NCBI GenBank assembly: GCA_024663395.1
Contig: JANFAH010000061.1
Coordinates: 1 to 64,000, forward strand
Length of the DNA: 64,000 bases
DNA from: Pisolithus tinctorius
Taxonomy: Eukaryota; Basidiomycota; Agaricomycetes; Boletales; Pisolithaceae
Direction of reading: 5' to 3'
In this document: piece after piece, positions 53,349 through 63,970 of the stretch
How the letters are laid out: each line of letters starts with the position of its first letter
Numbering within the stretch: position 1 is the first letter of the stretch
Notes under the pieces: model-generated
The model's database searches: none
Told to the model about the DNA's origin: nothing
The model's input: the letters and a program-made list of their open reading frames with translations, nothing else
Made by a program: the position numbers and the translations under genes

Positions 53349-54977
53349 TGTCACAACCATGCATTTACTCTAAGTCCCTACTCCTCTGCTCATTCACACT
53401 CTCTGCACCAACTCTGCCTGCACTCTACCATTTACAAGTCTCCTCCACTATGCCTTCTGTTGGACTTGTACTGGTCTCTCATCAGACCATGCAGACCATC
53501 CTCCAAGAGGTCATGTGACCATCTTTCAGACTTCTTGTTGACAGTGCACAGTCAGGTATTCTTGTCATATCCATGACTCTCAGACTCGGACTCAGCCCAG
53601 TCCGGACCCCTAGCCCCTAACTCCAGTCAACTCCGGTCCTGGTCCAGCCTAGACAACCCAATCCCAGCCCTAGATAACTCAACTCCGGCCTGCATAACTC
53701 AAGTCCGGTGTTTTACCCCTATCTCCGGTCCATTTCGGCCTCCCAGCCTTGTGCTGCTCCACCCCGGTCCTCCTAGGTCCATGTCCGGGTCACCCGGACG
53801 TAACTCCGGTCTGTTTCCCTTTGTTTGTACTATATTTAGTCTAGCCCATTCATCTGACTTTGCTTACTGTACAAATCCTGTGTCTGACCCTGGTATGCCG
53901 GTCACCCGGACTTTAGCTATTAGTCTCTGCACAGCCTCTGTGGCTGTCCTCACTCTTGCTAATCATCTTGCTAATAGCTTATTTACAAGTCCAGCTTCAT
54001 GTTCTTTACTCCGGACCGGCCTCATGTATTTAACCCCTGTACATACTTCGTAGCACCCTCAGTCAGAATATCAATTAAGTATTACCCTCAACTCCTGTAC
54101 TACACCCCGAGACTACTCTATAGCTAAGGCTGAGCCTTAAGCTATCCCCGATCCCTGCCCTGGACCTCTCCCCAGCTTGCATAAGGGTACAGCACATAAG
54201 CTGAGACCAAGGGAGGTAGATCCAACCCCAGACTGGCTTCCCCTTGTGTGCACTCCAACACCAGTCGGTTTCCCATGCTACCGGTCTTATTCCCATGCTC
54301 CTGGCCTTAAGTCCGGTCCTCCAGACTTAGCCCCTGACCTCCGGCCTTGACTCCAGTCTACTCGGACTTGGCCCCTGTCTCCTGCCCTTGATTCTGGCCA
54401 CTCGGACTTGGCCCCTGTCACCCGGTCTTGAAGCCCGGTCACTCCGAGGGTAAACCCATACTTCACAATTCTGCAGCATGTGCACCACATGGTCCAGCAC
54501 CTGGACTGTTTCCTTTTTGGCTTGTTCTGTGTTACCTGTCATATGTTCTCCATCTTCCCTTCATTCATCATCCAGGAAGTTGTTACTTGAAAACTTATGA
54601 GTCTCCATATGTCAGTCCTGATTCCAGTTACTGTACCTCCATAGCAGCATCAAAGCATGTACAGTACTCCACTGTTCTTCAGTATGAATATCACCAAAGT
54701 TCCTACTCCATCTCTCTCCATCTTCTGTCTGTCAGAGTTATCTCCAAACATCTGTCTGGTCTCTTCCTCTGAAATATGAGGGCTGACATTGTGCAAGGGG
54801 GTAGTGCACAAGCTAAACCCAACACCCTCACTCTGCTCCATTTCTGCCTCAGCTGACTTTGTCCCTGCCAATCCTCCGCTAGTCAGAGTTCCATTCATCT
54901 GTGTCAGACTTGCTTCCACACCTCTCTCCAGACCTGGTTAAGCATCAGAGTTGGTCAGAGTAGGCTCAGACTTGACA
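53349..54977 (+). mobile_element. solo LTR of family A in the right arm, itself interrupted
   Basis: Starts TGTCACAACC and ends GACTTGACA, with target duplication GTACT on both sides (53344-53348 and 54978-54982). Without the inserted LTR it is about 719 bp. Compared with the copy at 4228 most CpG sites read TpG or CpA, for example CCATGC for CCATGCG contexts and GTACTCCACTG for GTACTCCGCTG. Confidence 0.9.
53563..54467 (+). mobile_element. solo LTR, 905 bp (family C), inside the family-A LTR
   Basis: Starts TGTCATATCC, ends CTTCACA, target duplication ATTCT (53558-53562 and 54468-54472). It is rich in CCGG and TCCGG, so CpG is still present, and it is missing from the left arm: a recent insertion. 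Landmarks TATTTAA (54027), GTCAGAATATC (54062) and AAGGGTACAGCACA (54183) recall the other solo LTR families. Confidence 0.9.
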
Positions 54978-55139
54978 GTACTCTATAGAACCATATGTGT
55001 CTTGCTTAATTCACTTGCTCTATATGTTCCTTGGCATCCATTCCACTTATACATCTACCTTTCTGAGATAAGTTGTGATTAGAACAGTTAGAACAACCAC
55101 TGTTTTCCTGATGCATGGAGAATCCCCACCAGGACATGG

Positions 55140-55615
55140 CCTGGGAAAGTGGGTCTATTTAGCCTGGGGAAAACCCAGGTTCACCCTGGAAATGGGTCTA
55201 TTTAGCCTATGGGAAGCCCATGTTCTGCCTGGAAAGCAGGTCTATTTACCCTGGGGAAAACCCAGGTCAGCCTAGAATGTAGGTCTATTTAGCCTGGGGA
55301 AAACCCAGGTTCACCTGGAAAGCAGGTCTATTTAGCCTGGGGAAAGCCCAGGTTCACCCTGGAGAGCAGGTCTATTTAGCCTGGGGAAAACCCAGGTTCA
55401 CCTGGAAAGCAGGTCTATTTAGCCTGGGGAAAGCCCAGGTTCACCTGGAAAGCAGGTCTATTTAGCCTGGGGAAAGCCCAGGTTCACCTGGGAAGCAGGT
55501 CTATTTAGCCTGGGGAAATCCCAGGATCAACCTGGAAAGCAGGTCTATTTAGCCTGGGGACAGCCCAGGATCAACCTGGAAAGGGGGTCTATTTAGCCTG
55601 GAGAAAGTCCAACTT
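55140..55615. repeat. tandem array, ~45-bp unit, right arm
   Basis: About ten units of GTCTATTTAGCCTGGGGAAA followed by GCCCAGGTTCACCTGGAAAG. Mirror of 47630-47960, expanded by about three units. Confidence 0.85.
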
Positions 55616-55855
55616 GGACCCCAGCTACCCTTTCATTTGATGTATAATATATATATATTATGGAGAAAACATTTTCTCCAACCATATTAAATTGCTGCCC
55701 TGGAGAATCTCCAGCTAGGGAATGGAGAATCTCCAGGAATGGTGGTGGAGAATCCCCAAAAGTTGGGAATTCCCAACAAAATGACACCTATTAGGTTAAT
55801 ACTTATATCAAAATCTCCAGACCTAATAGGTCTCTGAGGGGGATTGACTGAAGTG

Positions 55856-56235
55856 CGCACTACGGACTCGAAGCTCGAAGCTCAATACACAAATTACACT
55901 CGTTTTATTGGAGTGTTTGGTACACATTCTTTTGAGTTCTATTTTATGCTACTCTACTTTATCAGACAGTGGAGCTTAAGGGGGTGTGTTGGAGATATAT
56001 TCTCCCCTGTCTTCTCACTTCTTTTGGTGCGATGTTTGGGTGCTTACATAATCACCTTAGAGCGCACATTTTACAGTAGTTTATTCACTGTTCCCTCAGT
56101 AGCTTGTTGCACTACTGAGGGTAAGCTCACTTTCACTACCAGTATTATACTTACTGATATCCTGTAGATACCTACAGGTTGGTCTAATACATTAGTAGCT
56201 TGTTGCACTACTGAGGATACCTACAGCATCCTTCA
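55856..56235 (+). other. possible 3' end of a copia-type element
   Basis: TTAAGGGGGTG directly followed by TGTTGGAGATATATTCTC (about 55978-56006) looks like a polypurine tract and copia LTR start; the copia element at 24679 has CTGAGGGGGTG then TGTTGGAAC. Later, TAGCTTGTTGCACTACTGAGG occurs twice (56100 and 56193). No coding part is recognisable. Confidence 0.4.
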
Positions 56236-57739
56236 ATAACTCAGGCAACTCTTTCCCAAAAACTAAAGGAAAGGGAGCAGCTGGAAGCATGAGTACAAAG
56301 CCATCCAGATGCACTTTTGAGGAAACACCCTTGTGCAGTCACAAGTCCAGAGGTTGAGAAAGCACTCTTCAAGTGGATCAAGCACATGGAAGAAAAGGGG
56401 GAGGTGGTGAATGGCCCAATGCTGCAAGAGAAGTGGAAATGGTTTGAGGATGAGTTCAACATTCCAAATGAAAAGCACCTTCATGGTGAAGGGTGGATTG
56501 CACCTTTCTGCAAGGCATACAAGATCAAGGAATACCAGCAACATGGAGAAGCTGGATCCATTGATCCAAGTACAGTGGACAGTGAAAGGGCCCATGTGCA
56601 GAAGGTCCTGGCAACATTTCCACTCAAGGACCAGTGGAATTTCGATGAAACATGTCTGTTTGCATTGTGAGTGTCACACAACCAGATTTTCACAAGTGCA
56701 CTCACCTTTTGACAATGGGTAGCACTCCTCCTGATTGTGGACTTGCAACAAAACAAATGAAAGGGAAGAAAAAGGAAAAATTCTGAATTACACTTGGGCT
56801 TGCTGCAAATGCAGATGGGAGCGAGAAGATGCCACTGTTCTACATTGGGCAGTCAAAGAAGGCACACTGCTTCATAAACAAGACACCACAGCAGTATGGA
56901 TTCTACTACCGTAGTAATCAAAAAGCATGGATGACTGCAGATTTATTTGAGGAGTAAGCACAAATCTAAACTTGTCAGCCCCACTAAACTCATACCAACC
57001 ACATCTCAGGTGGGTGAAGATGTTTGATAGGAAAATGGGCAATGAAAAGCGTTATGTGTGCCTCTATGTGGACAACTTTAGCAGTCACTTGATCACCTAC
57101 AAACCATGACACATTCAGCTCGAGTCCTTCCATCCAAATCTTACCTCACATGTCCAACCAAATGACACTGGCATCATCCATTCATTCACAGCCCACTACA
57201 GACAGGGGTTTTGCCAGCATGCAATTGACCTAGATGAGGCTGGGAAACAAGACATCTACAAGATAACCCTTCATGAAGCTATGGTAATGGCTAAAGAAGC
57301 CTGGGATGCAGTCATGCCAATCACTATCAAGAACTGTTGGGATCATTGTGGAATCCAGAAAGTGACTGCACCAACCTCTCACCCTGCCCATGCAAATCCA
57401 GAAGCTTGGAGTATCATACGAGACTTTGCTGTGGACTCAGCCATGACTCTTCCAGCTGCTGAAAAACAGCTTCAGGACCTGCTCAGGGACAAGTATGTTT
57501 ACAAACATTGGCAAGAAGCATTCAACACTGTCATGGGAGCTGAGGGAGATGCCACACAGGCTGTAGCAGGTGTTGAGAAGCTTGCCCAAGCAGCACTTCA
57601 CCACACTGGACTTACCATTAAGATAACCCCACGCACAGACCTGCCACAGCTGGTTGCTCTCAAGGAAGCACTCTCCAACTCCATCAAAATCTTGAAATTG
57701 CACAATTGGCACATAATGTACCTACATTGTACCATATGA
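56236..57739 (+). pseudogene. pogo-type DNA transposase (CENP-B helix-turn-helix + DDE_1)
   Basis: N-terminal TQATLSQKLKEREQLEA, then the CENP-B/Tc5-type DNA-binding part (TSPEVEKALFKWIKHMEEKG, NGPMLQEKWKWFEDEF, GEGWIAPFCKAYKIKEY). Catalytic core: QWNFDETCLF (first Asp), an intron from 56664 to a GGTAG acceptor, PPDCGLATKQM, a second intron (GTAAGC...CTCAG, about 56954-57010) that joins FEE to WVKMFD, LYVDNFSSHLI (second Asp) and SHVQPNDTGII (third Asp). Both introns keep the frame. TGA stops fall after EQLEA, KKKEKF and ITYKP. The C-terminus is open from 57113 to 57739. No terminal inverted repeats were found by eye. Confidence 0.85.
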
Positions 57740-58009
57740 CAGGGCCAGCAGAGGCTGACAATTGGCCATGTCCCATGGGCCAGCGGAGGTTGAGCCCTAC
57801 ATTGAGTCATCCCCCTGCTGTATGGACCAGCCCAGCTTCTATTATCAAATAACACATGAGTAGGCCACAATCAAATTGTCCCTGTAGTACCTGGAGTAGC
57901 CTAGTGTGAGATGTCACCTATCCAGTGGCATGCTGCAGCATATGTAGATCAGCACTGGAAGTTGGCACAAGACCTCAGCATGCATCGGGATAGCTCAGCA
58001 GTGTAGTGT
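57740..58009. other. no gene seen
   Basis: Low-complexity start of the repeat region, with GGCCAGCAGAGG and GGCCAGCGGAGG as a degenerate pair. Confidence 0.4.
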
Positions 58010-58540
58010 TGTATGATTTCAGAGCACTCCAGGGCATACCATGGCCCTCTGGGGTGAGCTGTGGCAAGCCAGCCACTCTGGAGCAAATGGTGGAGCATGC
58101 CATTGTCCTCCAGGGTAAGCTGTGGCATGCCAGCCACTCCAGAGCAAATTCTGGAGTAAATTGCAGCACATGTGCTGGAGCATGCCATGGCTGTCCGGGG
58201 ATAAGCTGTGGCATTCCAGCCACTCCAGAGCAAATTCTGGAGTAAACTGCAGGACATGTGCCGGAGCATACCATTGCATTCCAGAGAACTCCGGAGCAGG
58301 CCATGGCCCTCTGGAATAAGCTGTGGCATATGTTCCAAACCAAGGTGTGGCATGGCAGACACTCTGGTGAAAATTGAAGAGCAAACTGTGGCACATGTGC
58401 CAGAGCATACCATAGCATTTCAGAACACTTTGGAGCATGCAATGGCCCTCTGGGGTAAGCTTTTGGCATATGTTCTGAAGCAAACTGCGGCATGCCAGCC
58501 ACTCTGGAGCAAGGAGCAAATATTACCAGCATACCCAGCA
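58010..58540. repeat. minisatellite, ~86-bp unit, about six degenerate copies
   Basis: Units run from GGCATGCCAGCCACTCCAGA through GCAAATTCTGGAGTAAAYTG and CACATGTGCCGGAGCATACC to TCYGGGGTAAGCTGTG. Several frames are open across units because of the repeats; no protein family fits. Confidence 0.75.
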
Positions 58541-59371
58541 TGCCTACCCCCTGCAGATACTACCAGAATTGGCATAGCTTAAAAGGTTGGTATTCAGTAT
58601 CACAAACTGGGATGCAGCACCATGTATTCAGAAGCAGTAGCAGCTGGCAGATATGGCATTCTGCATTATGGCACACTGCAGCATGCAGCATAATTCATGG
58701 GGAAGTTGTGGCAACATGTACTGCAGCACGTGGCAGCACCTGCTCCATAAGTCTCTGGAGGGTCACAGCAGCCAGCAGGGATTGCTCAGCAACCTCTGGC
58801 AATGTGGTCAAGTTGGCTAGACTTTACAGGGATGTGTGGCAGCTGGCAGCATAGGGACAGCATACAGCAGCAAACACCTGATTGGCTTATAATCCACATC
58901 AAAGCTGCATATGTGGCATGGATGGTTCTGTGTATGGCAGCACACAGTTAGATGCAGAGGAATAAACCAGCAGTTCATGGCAGCTGGTGGCATTGGCCCA
59001 ACATATGGTGGCACACATTGGGATTGAGTAGGATTCATGTCAGTGCTTGGCATCCAGCATGGATAGTTCTGTATATGGCAGCACATAGCTAGGGTACTAT
59101 AGGTATGGACATAAAGCATAGCACGAATTGTTGGTATACTGCATATCTTACCACCAGTATAAGATCATAACCTATACTTCATAAGATCACAGAAGGGTGG
59201 CTAGTAATGTTGTATTTATGTCATAGATTTCATTCAAACCGGGATTGTGCCAATCAATACTGGACACCCAGGGCATTAAATAATGACCAATACAATACAA
59301 CACAAGATGCCATGGGTGATTTACATGCTGGTGAGAGCCTGTGACACCAATGGAATGCGCATCCAATCACT
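58541..59371. repeat. diffuse repeats of GGCAGC/GCAGCA with one ~130-bp tandem pair
   Basis: The segments at about 58840-58960 and 58975-59095 share GGCATGGATGGTTCTGT or its variant, TATGGCAGCACA and a preceding CAGCTGG. The rest is a GCAGCA-rich low-complexity stretch. No gene. Confidence 0.5.
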
Positions 59372-60740
59372 TCAAGGGACTCCAAGCCAGTTGTGAATAT
59401 TGTCCCACATGTAGAATGCCAGTGAGCAACGGTTGCTGCTCACATCATTCACACCATGCCACAAAAGCCGGCTGGAAAAGGCTACAACAGTGCCAGGCCA
59501 GTAATCAAATTGAAGACCAAGAGAGGGAATGTCCAGAACGCATTCGGAATAATTGCCAACACTAATGAGCATGTTGTACCAGTCAGCACAGGATTGCAGG
59601 TCACGATGGAGGGGAGCAGACTGGTTAGCAATCATGGAGATGTTGGTATAAACAGTTGGCCAGTGTCGGAGCACTGCCGCCATTTCAGGATCATTTGTGG
59701 CAGACCACTTGGACAGCTGCTGCATGGCTTGGTGACTGGCATTGTACAAGGATGGGTGCATAATTGAGAGTGAAGCAGAGAGAATTGCCAATGGTGTTCG
59801 GACCGCTTGGATCCATTGCCGAGCAGTGGGAGCCGCAAGGTCTGCAGATACGGAAGGCTGGTGTGCCCGAGTCTACAACGTTAGAAATAAGTATTTTGAG
59901 ATAAAGCACTAGGATGATGCGCACAGCATGACCAAGTTGATGCTGGGCCAGGGAAAGCTCTAAGCAGCCAGCCAGAAAATGGTGATCCACCCCAAAGTAA
60001 TCGGGTGATGTTCACCAGGAACCATCAGATATGCTTCAAGTCAACATATTGGAAAGTGGGGGAATAGCTCCCACCATCTGGTCCTTGGTAGGGTTGTGAA
60101 CTGAGGACAGCAGGATGCATCACAATGCCTACCTGCATTGATTGGGACATTGCACTGGGTAGATACCACAAAGCAATTGCATCCCCTTCACCCAGAATGA
60201 TTGCAGGAATGTCCAAATAACCACTCAGATATGGTGGGTGAGTGGAAAGGATATGGGCCTCTCAGTTCAAATTGAAACCTGTTTCTCGAGGTGATAGGCT
60301 TTCTGACAGCCTTATTAATTCAATGCCAGAGGGAACTGCAATAAATGTTAGCAGGACATGTGGTACCGCTATTAAAACGGCGTATGGGGATTGCGATAGG
60401 CCTGGGCCAGTGTTGCTGCCATTTGATTGAGCACAATACATGTCTGGACCTCAAATTCCAGAGGTTGTGGCAGGACAGCAGTAGTGCAAGGGTGTGTCTC
60501 ATGGAGAACTTGGTGGCACATGTACTCTGCAAGCTGGTCAGAAAGTAGATAGTTGGATGGAAATGAGGTGGTACCAGACATTTCTGCTGCGATCAGGTTT
60601 GGGAAGCTGGGGAAATCCACTGGCCTTGAGTGGGATATCATCCTGAGACACAAGGAACACATGTGGCATGGATCCCCCAGCCGCGGCAATTGTGCGGCCA
60701 ATATTGACGGCAGTGGCAGTGACTAATGCAGCAACATTGA
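59372..60740 (-). CDS. TET/JBP-like 2-oxoglutarate/Fe(II) dioxygenase, KDZ-linked
   Basis: The last exon (up to about 59880, after a GTTGTAG acceptor) has HRDLQSCADWYNMLISVGNY, YWPGTVVAFSSRLLWHGV and NRCSLAFYMWDN. This gives the HxD pair, the distal His and the Arg that bind iron and 2-oxoglutarate in this superfamily. Upstream exons show YFGVDHHFLAGCLELSLAQH (about 59990-59930), GYLDIPAIILGEGDAIALWY (about 60235-60130) and FPSNYLLSDQLAEY further right. Fungal TET/JBP enzymes oxidise 5-methylcytosine and are known to be expanded in basidiomycetes together with KDZ transposons. The N-terminus and exact exon set are uncertain. Assignment is by motif, and another 2OG-oxygenase subfamily remains possible. 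Confidence 0.6.
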
Positions 60741-61306
60741 ACTAAATGTGGCATAGAAAGCTCTCTGCCACAACAGGACTACAGGCTCATTGGCATTCTG
60801 GGATGCAGCCTGGCCAGAACAAAACCTTGAACAGCTGAGGATGCTGCTGAAGTATACATTACTGAAGATATTAGCCCCTTCCACATGTTCCAATTGGGGG
60901 TTGCACATTTCTGATACTGCTGGCAACATGAATCAACATCCAGATTACCAGCCTGTTTTGCCAGCAGTGTCGTTGAATGGGCAGTTGTTGAGCACCAAGC
61001 TGGAGATGGTTCAATGGCACTGGCACATCATGGATATGTCACTGTAAACCTGGTGGATGGCTTTATAGACTGCTGGCCCCAAAATGACACTGACATGATT
61101 GGGGCCACAGGGAGTTGAGTACACAAAAGACCCATTGATCATGGGAATGCCCCTATACATTTTCCAGCATTGATTTTAATACAGTAAAGCTACCAGCCTC
61201 AAAGGAAACTCATTATAGATGGTTGATAATATGTACACTTGCTGTATATTCATTCCCACACCTTTGACACTGACTCCACCCATGCAACCTGTAATGCAAG
61301 TTTAGA
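60741..61306. other. no gene assigned
   Basis: Short ORFs on both strands; it may hold N-terminal exons of the oxygenase that I could not connect. Confidence 0.35.
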
Positions 61307-62033
61307 TCAGGTAATGGCTTCCAGTGATGACATCTGCTCCTGTGAATGTAAGATTAACTTGGAAAGATATGATAACTCCTGATCGATATCCTTCAAGCCT
61401 TCTGTGCACATGGTGTGTAGTGCAGCATGTTCGGCAGTGGGTGATGGATGCGAATTAATAAGCAGTGGTAGTGAAATGCTGCTGTTCTGATACCACAGGG
61501 GTGAATTGAAAGCAGGTGAAATAGTGCTGCCACTTACCAATACTCCTGCAAAAAATTCTGCAGCTTCAGCAATTACGTCCCTTAGTGGTCTCCTCTCATA
61601 TCCCAATTCCACCTTGCTGCTGTCTTTCTGCCACCATGCATGGGCCATGATAGTGGCCAGTTTGACACGGCACTCCTTAATCCTTGTGACAAGGGGATTC
61701 AAGCTTTTGATAAAAGCTAAAATGTTGCAGGGACTCCATTTGCCATCGTTGAGATACATTAACAGCCAGTCAGCTGTGAGCAGCACGATAAGTGTGATGG
61801 GATGGCGAGATGCCATGCCCATCAGATGCTCCATTGTACCCTGTACCACTATCAAACATGGCACCAACAGAGGAACAGTGGCTTACCACTTCTGCCAGGA
61901 AATATTGATACCAACTGGTGTGCCGGTATTCAGACCAATCTGGCTTCTTCATGGCAGTGACAAGGTGACGAAACCTTATTCCCATGTACTGCATGGCCAT
62001 GGAGAGGTCAGCCACAGTGAACATTGAGGACAT
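61307..62033 (-). CDS. unknown ORF between oxygenase and KDZ transposase
   Basis: Two overlapping frames suggest exons: SSMFTVADLSMAMQYMGIRF and HTSWYQYFLAEVVSH (62033 to about 61880), then HPITLIVLLTADWLLMYLND, WSPCNILAFIKSLNPLVTRI, AEAAEFFAGVLVS and HSQEQMSSLEAIT (to 61307). It is mostly helical, with no motif I can name. Its position and strand suggest it belongs to the same KDZ unit, either as a third gene or as part of the oxygenase gene. Confidence 0.45.
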
Positions 62034-62260
62034 GACTTACCAGCATGAAAGAAGCAATGTCATACTACATAAGTGTTGGCCAACTTTCCCATGGCTTTGC
62101 TTGTTGGCATTCATTTGCTGTCAACACAGTAATCATCAGCAAATGCTAGCCTCGCATTCAACTACACCAACTAATATATGATCGATAATCCCAGCATCAT
62201 TTGGGAGACCTCAAAAATGATTTCATTGCAGAGAGCTAGTGGTCTCTACATGGAAATGGT

Positions 62261-63970
62261 TCACAGAAGACATGCTGATCTGCCATACATCTGGCATTGG
62301 TGTGTGGCATAGCATGCTGGCCTGGCCTGTCCCTTTGCCAATGCAGCAGCCTTTCTGCTGGTCCAAAATCTTACCTTGTTTTCAAAAAAGTTTTTAGTCC
62401 ACTCCTGCTCGCATTTCAACAGCTGAACCTCCTCCTTCCACCTATCCTGCAGCACTCTCATCTGGAGCCAATTGACCCTGTAAACTAGAGAAAATGATAA
62501 GTAAATCTCAGATGCTGCTGCCATGTGATTGCTCCTCTCACATTCCAACATCCAATCATTAGTGGCCATGTCCCTTGGTACATCCATGGTCCAGATCCAA
62601 GGTAGGGTATCGTCTCTGTGACCTCTGGCATTTGGGTCAGATACTGCTGTGCTGATAGTTAGGTCAGAGTCATTCAACTCTTTGTATCGCTCCAGGATAT
62701 CTGGCCTGGCCCCTAACCTGCCCATTTGAATGTGGCACCAGTGGTACACAGCAGCATGACGTTGCACAGCTGCATCAGCATTGGCCACCCTTCCCCAGGC
62801 ACGTGTGGCCATGTGGTAATTACTTCCATGGTGAATGTCGGTTTGAAAGATGACTGCCTTCTCTGCAAGCATAAGCCGCAGTTCATGAAGACAATCATTG
62901 GCCTGTCCTTGCTGCAGTTGCAGCTCCAATAGTGTCACATACCCCAGGCCAGATTGTTCAAAATGATCTTTGCCAATATTGGATGGCAGTGGCAATGCGA
63001 TGGTTTCTGGATCATGTGGGTGAGATGACCGGCACAGCTCAGCATCCTTGAATCTGTCCCCAAATAGTTTTTTGGCAGTGTTGAAAATGCCATGGATATG
63101 GGACTGGAGACAATCACAGCAATGTGCAATGCTGAGATTTTGAGCTTCTGTTGCTCTTGAGGTGATTTGCTGGCAGGCCACTGCAAGCTGGATTTGTGCT
63201 TCCTCGATCTTCAGTGCCTTGGCAATCCAGGTCACCACACCCTGGGAATGCCCTGCCTGGGGGATGGCCAGTAAATCTATCTCAATTGCCTTTGCAGAGG
63301 GAGCTTCAATACCACTCAGCACAAATGCTGTCCAGGATAACCTTCAATACCTACCTTTCTGCAGCCTGAGTGGCCTTGACAGCCTGTTTTCCATTGCCAC
63401 TGCCACCTCTTCCCCCCATGATTGGCTGATTGCCAGTGGGACATTACCATTCAAATCAGCAAACCTGCCTTCCACCACTAAATAGGATTCCTCAGCAACC
63501 TTGAGTTTCCACTTGAGTCTTATTGCTGTAGCCTGTTAGTCATGCAAACGTGTCTGATAGAAGCACTAGACTTATGCATTCTGACCATTTTCAGGAAATT
63601 GCTATCATTCATTTGGAAATCAAGTTCCTCCTGCCAATGGGGAGTAGCCATGCCTCTAGCAGATGGGGAAATGATATTCAGGGAGGACCACAAGGTTTCC
63701 ATGATCTCCCCATCCACCTGGCCAGCACCCACAATGAAATTGGGAGCATATTGTGCAAAGCATTCTGTGCAGTGGCCATGAACATGCCACAACCCAATGC
63801 CAGGGCAGATCTGCATGCTGTCCGGCATGGATATATAGGCATTGGCATGTAGCCATCATTCTAAACCTTTGCTATACTGGCAGTTAATATCATAGAAATG
63901 TATCACTTGCTGGCCAGGGACTGTGCCATGCCTGATGGCATGCACAAGTGCATAGTCCATGTTAACCTGC
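62261..63970 (-). CDS. KDZ (Kyakuja-Dileera-Zisupton) transposase, C-terminal two thirds
   Basis: An exon starting at a CACAG acceptor (63970) reads VNMDYALVHAIRHG and YDINCQYSKGLE, then a TGA near 63859, IGLWHVHGH, YAPNFIVGAGQVDGEIMETL and WSSLNIISPSARGM; the DGE is the conserved acidic motif. After an intron (63582-63544 on the minus strand, with a CTAAC branch site) comes IRLKWKLKVAEESY, and another intron at about 63353-63314. The long last exon ends with SFSLVYRVNWLQMRVLQDRW, LLKCEQEWTKNFFENKVRFW and CYATHQCQMYGRSACLL. Order and residues match KDZ transposases of Agaricomycetes. The 5' exons lie beyond the right edge. Only one stop was noticed, so decay is mild. Confidence 0.85.

Larger units (their letters stand above)
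47374..55855. repeat. 8.5-kb palindrome: inverted repeat with 3.6- and 4.8-kb arms around a ~70-bp centre
   Basis: The left edge CACTTCAGTCAA...CTCAGAGACCTATTAGG recurs as its reverse complement at the right edge (55816-55855). Matching continues inward through every sub-block: a CCAGGCTAAATAGACC array, a solo LTR, a 21-bp array, a CACGTG-rich block and an unknown segment, to about 50950 on the left and 51021 on the right. The unpaired centre is about 70 bp. Near the centre I estimate roughly 90% identity over 245 bp by eye. The right arm is longer mainly because of a 905-bp solo LTR absent from the left arm. No direct target duplication was found outside the edges. Confidence 0.9.

Noticed and set aside
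47374..55855. Palindrome as an ordinary transposon with target duplication
   Set aside because: Sequences just outside the two edges do not match as a direct repeat, so I could not support a simple insertion.
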